From the NCBI GenBank assembly GCA_900549025.1, contig URMZ01000002.1, positions 1-64,000 on the forward strand: a stretch of DNA of 64,000 nucleotides, given 5' to 3'. This document shows positions 52,915 to 61,089 of this stretch, piece by piece. Position numbers and translations under genes: made by a program. Below the pieces are notes generated by a model that saw nothing but the letters and a program-made list of their open reading frames with translations, ran no database searches and was not told the DNA's origin. Source of the DNA: an uncultured Collinsella sp. (GTDB lineage: Bacteria > Actinomycetota > Coriobacteriia > Coriobacteriales > Coriobacteriaceae). Position 1 is the stretch's first letter; every line of letters begins with the position of its first letter.

Positions 52915-54219
52915 ATGGAGAAGACCGCAGAACAGCTGCGCCGCGAGCAGATTGCCCTTGAGGGCGACACCCATGGCAAGAACAAGTGGGCGATTCTGTT
53001 TACCGTGCTCATCATGACGTTTATGGTGTGCCTGGATTCGACCGTCGTGACCGTGGCGTTGCCCGTGATGCAAAAGGAACTGGGCGTGGGCCTCGATCGC
53101 ATTCAGCTGGTGAGTTCGGTGTACCTGCTTGCGACATGCGTGGCTATGCTGCCGTTTGGCCGCTTGGGCGACGTGCGCGGCAAGGTGAATGTGTTCCAGC
53201 TGGGCGTCATCGTCTTTACGGTTGGCTCGCTGCTTTGTGGCCTTTCGGCCTCGCTCGAGGTTCTTATTCTGGCACGTATTGTTCAGGGCGTCGGTTGCGC
53301 GGCGGCCATGGCCAACAACATGGGTATCATCACCGAGTCGTTTCCGGCGCGCGAACGCGGTCGTGCTATGGGTATTCTCGCGACCTTCGTGGCCCTCGGC
53401 ATGATGTGTGGCCCCGTGCTCGGTGGCATGCTGGTGGCAAGCTTTCCCTGGGAGAGCATCTTTCTCATTAACCTGCCCATTGGCGTCATCTCGTTTATCG
53501 TGGGGCTCTATACGCTGCCGCATGTTAAGCCGGAGGCCGGCGAGCGTCCCATGTCCATGATCGAGGCCGCTCGTCGCTGCTTTGCAAATTCGGCCTTTAC
53601 CATCAACCTTGCCTGCATGCTCATCGTGTTCGTTGGCATTGGCGCATCCGAGTTTATTCTGCCGTTCTATTTTCAGGACGCCCATGGCTTTAGCTCCGAT
53701 ATTTCCGGACTGCTCTTTTTGGCACTGCCGATGGTGAATGCCTTTATCGGCCCGCTTTCGGGAACGGTTTCGGACCGTGTTGGCTGCGAGGGCCCCACGG
53801 CGGTCGGCCTGGGCGTGTACGTGTGCGGTCTCTTTGCGGTAAGCACGCTCGACGAGCACTCTTCTATCCCTGTGATCGTGTGCTGTGCCGCGTTTATGTC
53901 GTGCGGCACGTCGATTTTCCAGAGCCCCAACAACTCGCTGTATATGGGTTCGGCCCCGCGCGAGGCGCTCGGTTTTGCAGGCAGCTTGGGCAGTTTGGCG
54001 CGCTATGCGGGTATGGCAGTGGGCATTACGGCTGCATCACATATCCTATATGGGCAGATGAGCGTGGCGATGGGCGAGGCTGTGACCAGTATTGTTGCAG
54101 GCCGTCCGGATGTGTTCCTGTTTGGCTTTCGCTCGGTGTTCTACGTGCTCATGGCTGTGGCCGCTGTGGGCTTTGCGCTCGCCATGGTGCGTTTGGTGAG
54201 GATGCGCGCCCGCCATTAG
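52915..54219 (+). CDS. MFS transporter, drug:H+ antiporter type
   Basis: 434 residues with 12 or more membrane helices. The motif LDSTVVTVALPVMQ in helix 1 and the loop GRLGDVRGKVNVF are those of DHA2/EmrB-type drug exporters, and GPVLGGMLVASFPWESIFLINLPIG is antiporter motif C. The length is shorter than for 14-helix members. ATG 52915 is preferred over 52909 because AAAGGA lies 5-6 bases before it. Substrate unknown. Confidence 0.9.
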   Translation: MEKTAEQLRREQIALEGDTHGKNKWAILFTVLIMTFMVCLDSTVVTVALPVMQKELGVGLDRIQLVSSVYLLATCVAMLPFGRLGDVRGKVNVFQLGVIVFTVGSLLCGLSASLEVLILARIVQGVGCAAAMANNMGIITESFPARERGRAMGILATFVALGMMCGPVLGGMLVASFPWESIFLINLPIGVISFIVGLYTLPHVKPEAGERPMSMIEAARRCFANSAFTINLACMLIVFVGIGASEFILPFYFQDAHGFSSDISGLLFLALPMVNAFIGPLSGTVSDRVGCEGPTAVGLGVYVCGLFAVSTLDEHSSIPVIVCCAAFMSCGTSIFQSPNNSLYMGSAPREALGFAGSLGSLARYAGMAVGITAASHILYGQMSVAMGEAVTSIVAGRPDVFLFGFRSVFYVLMAVAAVGFALAMVRLVRMRARH

Positions 54220-54378
54220 CTTGTGGTGGCAGGCTTGCCACGAATCGGGCTTATCTACTGGTCTTGCAGCTTTATGGTGCGATGTGGCTTGTGGGGCGGG
54301 CGGGGGTCGGTCCGTGGTAGACTATCGAACAACGTTTATTAATCGCGCGGTATCGTTGCCGCGAGAAGGGGTTGCGCC

Positions 54379-54957
54379 ATGCAGGAGCTTGAGGATCGTA
54401 TTCGCCATGACGGCATCGTAAAGGCCGGTAACGTCCTTAAGGTTGATGCCTTCCTCAACCACCAGTGCGACGTTGAACTGTTCGACCACATGGGCGCCGA
54501 GTGGGCCCGTCTGTTCGAGGGCGTCGAGATCAACAAGATCCTGACGATCGAGGCTTCGGGCATTGGTATGGCTTGCATCGCAGCTCAGCATTTTGGCGGC
54601 GTGCCGGTGGTCTTTGCCAAGAAGGCCCAGTCCATCAACCTTGACGGCGAGCAGTATGCCACGACCATCTACTCCTTTACCAAGCAGAAGGAGTACCCGG
54701 TTATCGTGGGTAAGCGCTTCCTGTCCGAGGGCGACAAGGTTCTGATCATCGACGACTTTTTGGCCAACGGTTGCGCGCTCGAGGGTCTTATTAAGATCTG
54801 CGAGGCTGCGGGCGCCGAGGTTGCCGGCATTGGCATCGCCGTTGAGAAGGGCTTCCAGGGCGGTGGCGATAAGCTCCGCGAGCGCGGCTTCCGCGTTGAG
54901 AGCCTTGCCCGTATCGCCGAAATGGACTGCGAGAACGGCGAGATCACGTTCGCCTAA
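54379..54957 (+). CDS. xpt: Xanthine phosphoribosyltransferase
   Basis: Salvages xanthine to XMP with PRPP. The N-terminus [29 protein letters not shown] is typical of Xpt, and the PRPP loop is [18 protein letters not shown]. 192 residues; AGAAGGGG precedes the ATG. Upstream GCGGTA-TCGT-TGCCGC could form a small hairpin before the ribosome site. No purine riboswitch core is present in the ~160-base spacer. Confidence 0.95.
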   Translation: MQELEDRIRHDGIVKAGNVLKVDAFLNHQCDVELFDHMGAEWARLFEGVEINKILTIEASGIGMACIAAQHFGGVPVVFAKKAQSINLDGEQYATTIYSFTKQKEYPVIVGKRFLSEGDKVLIIDDFLANGCALEGLIKICEAAGAEVAGIGIAVEKGFQGGGDKLRERGFRVESLARIAEMDCENGEITFA

Positions 54958-54984
54958 GCGTGCAACACAAGCGATTGGTATGCG

Positions 54985-55020
54985 ATGTGACAAAGGGACT
55001 GTCCCTTTGTCACATTTTTT
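54985..55020 (+). terminator. Perfect palindromic terminator after xpt
   Basis: Fifteen-base perfect arms (54985-54999 and 55001-55015) with core AAAGGGACTGTCCCTTT are followed by six T. The GGGAC/GTCCC centre is shared with other palindromes here. Confidence 0.88.
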
Positions 55021-55040
55021 GTATGAGGGGAGGTGTTGAT

Positions 55041-55421
55041 ATGGATGAGAACAAGATGGGATGGCGCGAGTATGCGCGCTATGCCGAGATGTCGGTCGAG
55101 GAGTTGGCACGCGATTGCGAGGTGCAGGTGTTTCGTGCGACGGGTCCGGGCGGACAGGGTGTGAACACGACGGACTCGGCGGTGCGCATGAAACATATCC
55201 CTTCGGGGATTGTCGTGACGGCGCGCGAGAGCCGCAGTCAGTTCCAGAACCGTAGTAGCTGCCTGCGTAAGCTGCGCGCTGAGCTTGAGCGTCGCGGGCG
55301 TCCACCGCGCCGACGCGTAAAGACCAAGGTGCCTCAGCGATCGCGCCAGCGCAGGCTCAACGACAAGCACTTCAACGCCATTAAAAAGGCCAACCGTCGC
55401 AAGCCAGGCGGGGAGGAATGA
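55041..55421 (+). CDS. Release-factor-like GGQ protein
   Basis: 126 residues consisting of the RF-1 catalytic domain only: [20 protein letters not shown] with the GGQ that triggers peptidyl-tRNA hydrolysis, then a basic C-terminal tail ([21 protein letters not shown] and further Lys/Arg). This is the layout of ArfB-like ribosome rescue factors, whose basic tail enters the empty mRNA channel. An alternative is a peptide-chain release factor homologue of the PrfH group. ATG 55041 follows GGGGAGG. Confidence 0.85.
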   Translation: MDENKMGWREYARYAEMSVEELARDCEVQVFRATGPGGQGVNTTDSAVRMKHIPSGIVVTARESRSQFQNRSSCLRKLRAELERRGRPPRRRVKTKVPQRSRQRRLNDKHFNAIKKANRRKPGGEE

Positions 55422-55431
55422 TCTTCTCAAT

Positions 55432-55500
55432 AAGTTGCGGTGAAATGGGGACTGTTTTGCGGCTTTAGCTGCATAAACAGTCCCCATTTCACCGCAACTT
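55432..55500. repeat. Long palindrome, AGTTGCGGTG type
   Basis: The outer 23 bases of each arm (from 55432 and ending at 55500) are perfectly complementary and contain AAGTTGCGGTGAAATGGGGA; pairing continues inward with one bulge. It separates the convergent release-factor-like gene and the lipid kinase, 11 and 8 bases from their stop codons, so it probably replaces both terminators. The same AGTTGCGGTG end occurs at 34548-34614. Confidence 0.9.
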
Positions 55501-55508
55501 AGGGATGG

Positions 55509-56471
55509 CTAGTGGGTGGGGTGCCAGACGTGGAGGGCGCCGGCGAGGATGTCCACCTCGATGCGCGAGGCGACGATGGGCTCGCCGTCGGCCTGGATGG
55601 GGTAGTCGGGCTCCTCAAAGGTGAGCGCGGCATGACGGCAACGGCGCATGCGAACCGGTGGCAGCTTGGTATGGTGGCCGTCCTTGGCCGAAAGGAACAT
55701 GGGCAGGGCGACCGCACGGGGAACGGGGCCGCAGGCGTAGCAGACGTCGAGTATGCCGTCGCACGGGTCGGCGTTGGGACAGATGCGATAGCCAGAGCCA
55801 TAGGTGGGCCCCAGCTGGATGGCCATGATAATCGCCCGCACGCGCTCGGCGGGCGCGCCGTCAAAGCTGACCGTCATGGGGTAGTTGCGATAGCGCAGGC
55901 CAAACTGCTCAAGTCTCGAGAGAGTGTAGAGCGGCGCGCCTGTCAAGCCCGTCTTTTTGCGCAGCTCGGTGGTGCCCAGGCCGATGGCGGCATCGATGCC
56001 GACCGAAAGCGTCTGGTCGTAATACTCAACGGCAGCCTCGCCGCTGCCGCCCGCAGGGCTCCACGAGCGAATGCGCCCGATGTCCTGACGCTGCAGCTCG
56101 CAGGTGAGCAGCGCGCCAAAATCTTTGCCGGAGAAATCGTCGATACCGAGCGTTTGGGCAAAATCGTTGCCGGAGCCTACGGGTAGGACGGCAAGGGCGG
56201 GACGGACCGCCTCATCCTGCGTCATGAGTCCATTGACGACCTCGTGGATCACGCCGTCGCCGCCGAGTGCGATAACCGTGCGGTAGCCCTGGGCCCGTAC
56301 GGCAAGTTCCTTGGCATGTCCCATGCGCTCGGTCAGCACCAGGTCAAACTGGGATGAGCGCGCGGTCATGTCCAAAAAGCGCTGAAGGCGCTCGGCAACT
56401 TCGCGCGCCGCACCAGACTGGGCGGCGGGGTTGGCGATGATGAGCGTGCGACCAAAATCAGTTGCGTGCAT
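55509..56471 (-). CDS. Diacylglycerol/lipid kinase family protein
   Basis: Kinase of the DagK/YegS/BmrU family acting on diacylglycerol or a similar lipid. The N-terminus LIIANPAAQSG, the nucleotide loop VIALGGDGVIHEVVNGL and LPVGSGNDFA are diagnostic. 320 residues from ATG 56471, which has GGGAG seven bases upstream; upstream Met codons lack a site. In wall-building cells such kinases recycle diacylglycerol from lipoteichoic-acid-type synthesis. Confidence 0.9.
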   Translation of the reverse strand: MHATDFGRTLIIANPAAQSGAAREVAERLQRFLDMTARSSQFDLVLTERMGHAKELAVRAQGYRTVIALGGDGVIHEVVNGLMTQDEAVRPALAVLPVGSGNDFAQTLGIDDFSGKDFGALLTCELQRQDIGRIRSWSPAGGSGEAAVEYYDQTLSVGIDAAIGLGTTELRKKTGLTGAPLYTLSRLEQFGLRYRNYPMTVSFDGAPAERVRAIIMAIQLGPTYGSGYRICPNADPCDGILDVCYACGPVPRAVALPMFLSAKDGHHTKLPPVRMRRCRHAALTFEEPDYPIQADGEPIVASRIEVDILAGALHVWHPTH

Positions 56472-56557
56472 GGGGCGACTCCCGGCGTGTGACATGACGG
56501 TGCGGTCGCGCTCAGGTCGAATTGCCCCTGATTGTGGCTGCACGGCGATTATTACAT

Positions 56558-57979
56558 CTACTCTATCAGGTCGTTGTGGCGCTCGATAGCATCCGCTACC
56601 GTACCGCCCTCATCCACAATAAGCGAACGGCGCTTGGGTGAGATGATACGCTGGGCGGGGTACACGCCGCGGTGTCCGCCGGTTAGGTAGCTGATAAAGG
56701 CTACGATGACAAAGAACCCGGCAGCCGTGCCGTGGAACAGGTCGATGGCCATCATACAGGTGGTGATGGGTACGTTAAGGCCGGCGCAGAACACGCCGAG
56801 CATGCCCAGCGCCGCCAGAAAGCTGGGGTCGATTCCGACGAGGCAACCGATCCAACCGCCGAGCGCCGCACCGATGCCAAACAGGGGTGTGACCTCGCCT
56901 CCTTGGAAGCCGGCGCCCAGGGTGAGCGCCGTCACCACGAGCTTGATGGCTGCGTCGGCAAGGGTCGTGTTACCGGCGAACCCGGCGCCCGAGAGCCAGG
57001 TGGCAAGGCCGGCATACTTCCAGGCGTCGAGCATCGCGTAGGCCGCGAGCACCACGAGCGCGCCCACGAGTGCGCGAGCAATATAGTTGGTGATAAAGCG
57101 GCCGTACAGGCTCTTGACGGTACGAACCGACCAGGCAAAGAGACGTGCGGTGAGACCAAAGATGATGGCGTTGATGACTACGATGACAACCGTCCGTGGT
57201 GTCATGTTGGGAACGCTGGCGATAACATTCGCCTCGTACTCGGTTCCCAAGGCAAGCGACGTAAAGTAGCTGGTAAACGAGGCGACCAGGCAGTAGATAC
57301 CTGCGGTGTAGTCGATCTTGCCGATAAAGCACATTTCCATGCCAAAGAAAGCTCCGGCAAGGGGCGAACCGAATACGGCGCCAAAGGCCGACGAGATGCC
57401 GGCGAGCATGAGGTCGTGGTGGTCATGCTTTTTGAGGTGGGCGAGGCTCGAGATGTTACTGGCGATGGTGCCGCCAATCTGCACCGCAGCCCCCTCGCGA
57501 CCGGCCGATCCGCCGGTGAGGTGCGTGAGCGTGGAGCAGACGAAGGTGAGGACGGCCATGCGCATATGGATAAGGCGTGTGCCCAGGGCGGAGTCGATGA
57601 CCAGATTGTTACCTCGTTTGGCGGCAAGGCCGTGGTTTTTGTACACCCATGCGGTGGCAACGCCCACAACGGGAAGCAACGCGTAAATCCACACGTGGTG
57701 CTCGCGATAATCGGTCGCGATATTCAGCGAGGCCAAAAATGCCCAAGCGGCAACACCCATGGCGAGCGAGACGATGACGACGAGCGCGAGCAGTTTGGCG
57801 CTTGCAAACAGGTTGCGGGCGTTGCGGCGTGTGTCGGCGGCCAAGAGCTGCTCGGAGCGGGTGAGTTGACGCCTGCCGGCCATGATGACGTCGCTAAGGG
57901 AGAAAAAGCCGCCATCGTCGAGCGGCTGGGAATGATCCTGCGCTTCGTTTGCGCTTTCGGGTTTGTTGTTATGAGCCAT
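56558..57979 (-). CDS. CLC-type antiporter, fluoride-exporter-like
   Basis: CLC family membrane protein, 473 residues with about a dozen helices after a 70-residue polar N-terminus. The gating motif is GGSAGREGAAVQIGG with its Glu kept. The selectivity loop reads RGNNLVID, lacking the GSGIP of chloride CLCs; a GNNL-type loop and GREG(T/A)(A)VQ are what I recall for the CLC-F fluoride/proton antiporters, so fluoride export is the favoured guess. No fluoride riboswitch core precedes it. Start 57979 follows AGAGGAA; TATAAT about 35 bases upstream may be its -10. Confidence 0.82.
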   Translation of the reverse strand: MAHNNKPESANEAQDHSQPLDDGGFFSLSDVIMAGRRQLTRSEQLLAADTRRNARNLFASAKLLALVVIVSLAMGVAAWAFLASLNIATDYREHHVWIYALLPVVGVATAWVYKNHGLAAKRGNNLVIDSALGTRLIHMRMAVLTFVCSTLTHLTGGSAGREGAAVQIGGTIASNISSLAHLKKHDHHDLMLAGISSAFGAVFGSPLAGAFFGMEMCFIGKIDYTAGIYCLVASFTSYFTSLALGTEYEANVIASVPNMTPRTVVIVVINAIIFGLTARLFAWSVRTVKSLYGRFITNYIARALVGALVVLAAYAMLDAWKYAGLATWLSGAGFAGNTTLADAAIKLVVTALTLGAGFQGGEVTPLFGIGAALGGWIGCLVGIDPSFLAALGMLGVFCAGLNVPITTCMMAIDLFHGTAAGFFVIVAFISYLTGGHRGVYPAQRIISPKRRSLIVDEGGTVADAIERHNDLIE

Positions 57980-58189
57980 ATATTCCTCTTTTAGGTTGCA
58001 ACGCAAGCATTATAAAACGCGGCAAGCGCGACGAGCCGGTGGGTTGGTTTCCATTCTGTTTCGCGGCTTGCGGCCGACAGGTGTATTTGCGGGTACAGGC
58101 CAAATCGCGGTCGCGCGTCGGGGGATTATACTGAGACAAGCATAAAGAATCGGCGCTCCTGTTGTGCGCCGTGGCATTAAGAGGTGCAT

Positions 58190-59452
58190 ATGGCAGAGAA
58201 ACTCATTCCGCTGGAGGACGCGCAGTCGATTGTTCTGTCGCACGTTGCTCCGACCGATCTCGTCGAGATTCCCGTGTGGCAGGCCGCCGGTCTTCCCTTG
58301 GCCGAGGACGCGGTGGCCGATATCGACATCTCGCCGTTTGCCAACAGCGCTATGGACGGATATGCCGTGCGCTCGGCGGACTTGGCGCAGGCATCTGGCG
58401 AGGCGCCGGTGACGCTCGACGTTATCGGACATGAGGCCGCGGGCCATGTGTTTGAAGGCACAATCGGCGCGGGCGAGGCGGTCCGCATTATGACAGGCGC
58501 GCCGGTGCCCGAAGGTGCCGACGCCGTGGTGAAATACGAGATCGTCGATGTGCTCGACGGCGATGGCAACGAGGGCTCGCGTGTGAGGTTCTCGGCGCCG
58601 ACCAAGGTGGGGGAGAACGTTCGCTCGGCTGCTGAGGAAGCCCATGCCGGCGACGTCGTGATGCGCGCCGGCGAGGTTGTGGCTCCGGCGGGCGCCGGCC
58701 TGCTGGCGAGCGCCGGGTATGCGAACGTGAGGGTGCATGCCGCTCCGCGCGTGGGCATTATCTCGCTGGGCACGGAGCTGGTCGCGCCGGGTGAGCTGCC
58801 GGCGCGCGGGCAGATTCGCGATTCCAACTCGTCGGCGTTGATGGCCGAGGCACTCGATGCCGGCGCCGAGCCCGTATTCTACGGCATTGCGCCCGATGAT
58901 GAGCAAGCGATCGCCGAGCTGGTGCATCGTGCCGTGCAGGAGTGCGATTTTGTCATTACGAGCGGTGGCGCCTCGGCGGGCGATTACGACTACGTGACGG
59001 CGCTCGTCCGGCGCGAGGGCGTGGTGCTGTTCGATCGCATCTCGATGCGTCCGGGCAAGGCCATCACGTTTGGCTTGCTCGGGGGCAAGCCCTACCTAGG
59101 GCTTTCAGGCAATCCGGCCGCGGCGTATGTGGGCTTTGAGATGCTTGCCCGTCCGGCGATTCGCAAGATGCGCGGCTTTGCCGAGGGCGTGCGTCCCGTG
59201 CAGCAGGCGACGCTCACGCACGGCGTGAAAAAGCGCCAGGACCGACGCTTCTTCGATCGCGCCACGGTTTTGCGCGACCCCGAGACCAGTGAGCTGTTGG
59301 TGACCGAGGCCAAGACGCAGAATTCGGCGCTGCTCGGCACGATGCAGCGGTCCAACTGCCTGCTGCGTATTGACGAAGGACCGTGCGAGCTCAAGGCGGG
59401 CGACGTCGTGGATGTCGTGCGTGTCGACCTGCCCGAGGGCACGGTGTTGTAG
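58190..59452 (+). CDS. moeA: Molybdopterin molybdenumtransferase
   Basis: MoeA inserts molybdate into adenylylated molybdopterin. The N-terminal region has SPFANSAMDGYAVRSADL and the MTGAPVPEGADAVV loop; the MPT-binding domain shows LGTELV, DSNSSALMAEAL, TSGGASAGDYDYV and GLSGNPAAAYVGF. 420 residues from ATG 58190 with AAGAGG upstream. It starts a molybdenum block continued by the MogA/MoaB gene and modABC; TATACT at about 58127 is a likely -10. Confidence 0.95.
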   Translation: MAEKLIPLEDAQSIVLSHVAPTDLVEIPVWQAAGLPLAEDAVADIDISPFANSAMDGYAVRSADLAQASGEAPVTLDVIGHEAAGHVFEGTIGAGEAVRIMTGAPVPEGADAVVKYEIVDVLDGDGNEGSRVRFSAPTKVGENVRSAAEEAHAGDVVMRAGEVVAPAGAGLLASAGYANVRVHAAPRVGIISLGTELVAPGELPARGQIRDSNSSALMAEALDAGAEPVFYGIAPDDEQAIAELVHRAVQECDFVITSGGASAGDYDYVTALVRREGVVLFDRISMRPGKAITFGLLGGKPYLGLSGNPAAAYVGFEMLARPAIRKMRGFAEGVRPVQQATLTHGVKKRQDRRFFDRATVLRDPETSELLVTEAKTQNSALLGTMQRSNCLLRIDEGPCELKAGDVVDVVRVDLPEGTVL

Positions 59453-59462
59453 GAGGAAGACT

Positions 59463-59942
59463 ATGGAGTTGAAGATTTCGATCGTGACGTGCTCGGATAC
59501 GCGCGATCTTGCTCAGGACGAGGCTGGAGCCGCACTCGAGGAACTTATCGAGGCGCAGGGCTGGACGGTCGTCTCACATGTGGTCGTGCGCGACGATGCC
59601 AGCGAGATCGGTGATGCCATTGTGGAAGCTGCCGATGAGTGCCACGCCAATGTCGTGCTCACCTGTGGCGGCACGGGACTTTCGATGCGCGACGTGACGC
59701 CCGAGGCGACGCGTGCCGTCTGCGACCGCGATGTGCCGGGTATTGCAGAGGCAATCCGTGCGTACTCCATGACCAAGACGCGCCGCGCTATGCTCTCGCG
59801 CGCCGTGTGCATGCAGCGTGGGCATACGCTTGTCATCAACTTTCCGGGATCCACGAAAGCGGCCCGCGAAAGCTGGGAGGCCGTGAGCGATCAGCTGGAG
59901 CATGCGGCCCAAATGACGGCGGGCGGCGGGCACGCCAAATAA
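59463..59942 (+). CDS. MogA/MoaB family molybdopterin adenylyltransferase
   Basis: 159-residue MoCF-fold protein that activates molybdopterin by adenylation, before MoeA inserts the metal. Motifs are IVTCSDTRDLAQDEAG, VLTCGGTGLSMRDVTPEAT and the late INFPGSTKAARESWEAV. Starts with AGGAGG seven bases before ATG, 10 bases after moeA. Mog and MoaB are hard to tell apart from sequence alone; activity as Mog is expected beside moeA. Confidence 0.92.
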   Translation: MELKISIVTCSDTRDLAQDEAGAALEELIEAQGWTVVSHVVVRDDASEIGDAIVEAADECHANVVLTCGGTGLSMRDVTPEATRAVCDRDVPGIAEAIRAYSMTKTRRAMLSRAVCMQRGHTLVINFPGSTKAARESWEAVSDQLEHAAQMTAGGGHAK

Positions 59943-59955
59943 GCGCACTACCTGC

Positions 59956-59990
59956 GGCGGAGCGATCTTACGGGCTGCTCCGCCTTTTTT
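59956..59990 (+). terminator. Terminator after the MogA/MoaB gene
   Basis: Perfect 8-bp stem GGCGGAGC / GCTCCGCC over a 13-base loop, followed by six T. It separates moeA-mog from modABC. Confidence 0.92.
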
Positions 59991-60044
59991 ATGCAGCGAC
60001 AGTGCGGCCGTCTTGGGGTTATCGGTAAAAGAAATTTATTAGAC

Positions 60045-60085
60045 GAGAATCATTATCACAAACATTATTCGCGCGGAAGTATAAT
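60045..60085 (+). promoter_or_regulatory. modA promoter with Fur-like box
   Basis: TATAAT (60080-60085) is a perfect -10; no good -35 is seen at 17 bases. Just upstream, GAGAATCATTATCA (60045-60058) matches the Fur 7-1-7 consensus TGATAATnATTATCA (read on the other strand) at about 12 of 14 positions and would overlap or abut the -35 region. No ModE-type palindrome or Moco riboswitch was recognised. Confidence 0.5.
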
Positions 60086-60145
60086 CTAGTAACAGAATAA
60101 AGCCTGCGGCGGGGTGCCCGGGCATAGCGTTCGAAAGGGTTGAAT

Positions 60146-61021
60146 ATGTTCGATATGGTTTCACGCCGCGGTTTTGTCTCGCTTTCTGCTGCCGCTGCCG
60201 CCGGCCTTGGCCTTGCCGGCTGCTCGGGCAACAAGACGTCCGAGCCCGCTGGTTCCGATGCCGGCTCCGTCAAGTCTTCCTCTAAGAAGAAGGCTGTCGA
60301 GCTGCAGGTCTTTGCCGCCAACTCGCTCGAGAAGGCTCTGCCCGAGGTTCAGGAGCTCTACACCGAGCAGACCGGCACCACGTTTGCCGACACGCAGTTT
60401 AAGGCGTCTGGCGACCTTGTCGAGCAGATGCGCGCCGGTGCCGCCGTCGACGTGCTCATCACGGCCTCCAAGGGCACCATGGACGACGCCGAAGCCGCCG
60501 AGCTCGTCGATGCCGACACGCGTGAGGACATGTTCGTCAACGACCTCGTGATCATTCGCGCCGAGGGCTCCGATACTAAGGTCGAGGCCATCGCCGACGT
60601 CGCGAATCTGGACGGTAAGATTGCCATCGGCGACGCCAAGACCGTCCCCGCCGGCAAGTACGCCAACCAGGCGCTGGCTTCCGTGGGCCTCTATACCGGT
60701 ACCGAGGGCGACGACGGCGAGTACGCGCCCGAGCTCGCCGACAAGGTAGCCCTGGCCGACAAGGTCGGCACCGCTGCGTCTTACGTCTCTACAGGCGACT
60801 GCGTGGCGGGTTTTGTCTACAGCTCCGACATCTTCCGCTACGACGGCATCGAGGAGGCCTTCGTGTGCCCCGAGGATTCGCACAAGCCCATCGTGTACCC
60901 GGGTGCCGTTGCCGAGAGCTCCGAGCATGCCGACGAAGCCAAGGCGTTCATCGACTTTTGCCTGTCCAACAAGAAGGCTCAGAAGATTTGGGCTAAGTAC
61001 GGCTTTGAGCTTTCCGCGTAG
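60146..61021 (+). CDS. modA: Molybdate ABC transporter, binding lipoprotein
   Basis: ModA binds molybdate or tungstate outside the cell. The signal SRRGFVSLSAAAAAGLGLAG ending in LAGC combines a twin-arginine motif with a lipobox, so it is probably a Tat-exported lipoprotein. The mature part has the family pattern VFAANSLEKALPEV, ASGDLVEQMRAGAAVDVLITAS, DLVIIRAEG and IAIGDAKTVPAGKYANQAL. 291 residues from ATG 60146 (AAAGGG six bases upstream); a TTG at 60140 is also in frame. Confidence 0.93.
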   Translation: MFDMVSRRGFVSLSAAAAAGLGLAGCSGNKTSEPAGSDAGSVKSSSKKKAVELQVFAANSLEKALPEVQELYTEQTGTTFADTQFKASGDLVEQMRAGAAVDVLITASKGTMDDAEAAELVDADTREDMFVNDLVIIRAEGSDTKVEAIADVANLDGKIAIGDAKTVPAGKYANQALASVGLYTGTEGDDGEYAPELADKVALADKVGTAASYVSTGDCVAGFVYSSDIFRYDGIEEAFVCPEDSHKPIVYPGAVAESSEHADEAKAFIDFCLSNKKAQKIWAKYGFELSA

Positions 61022-61089
61022 TGCGGCTTGGCGCGATAATTCCATCGTTTTGTGTTTCACTCCGTCCTTGTATTCGCTTGGAGCTTTTC

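Noticed and set aside
51484..53859. 791-codon minus-strand open frame across the sulfhydrylase and MFS genes
   Set aside because: It spans two clear genes and a terminator on the other strand; long antisense frames are expected from third-position GC bias.
54220..54378. Purine riboswitch before xpt
   Set aside because: The 160-base spacer does not contain the paired loops of the purine aptamer.
57980..58189. Fluoride riboswitch before the CLC gene
   Set aside because: The conserved core of the crcB-type motif was not found on either strand.
59991..60145. Moco riboswitch or ModE site before modA
   Set aside because: The space is too short and lacks the conserved strands; the only clear operator-like word is the Fur-like box.
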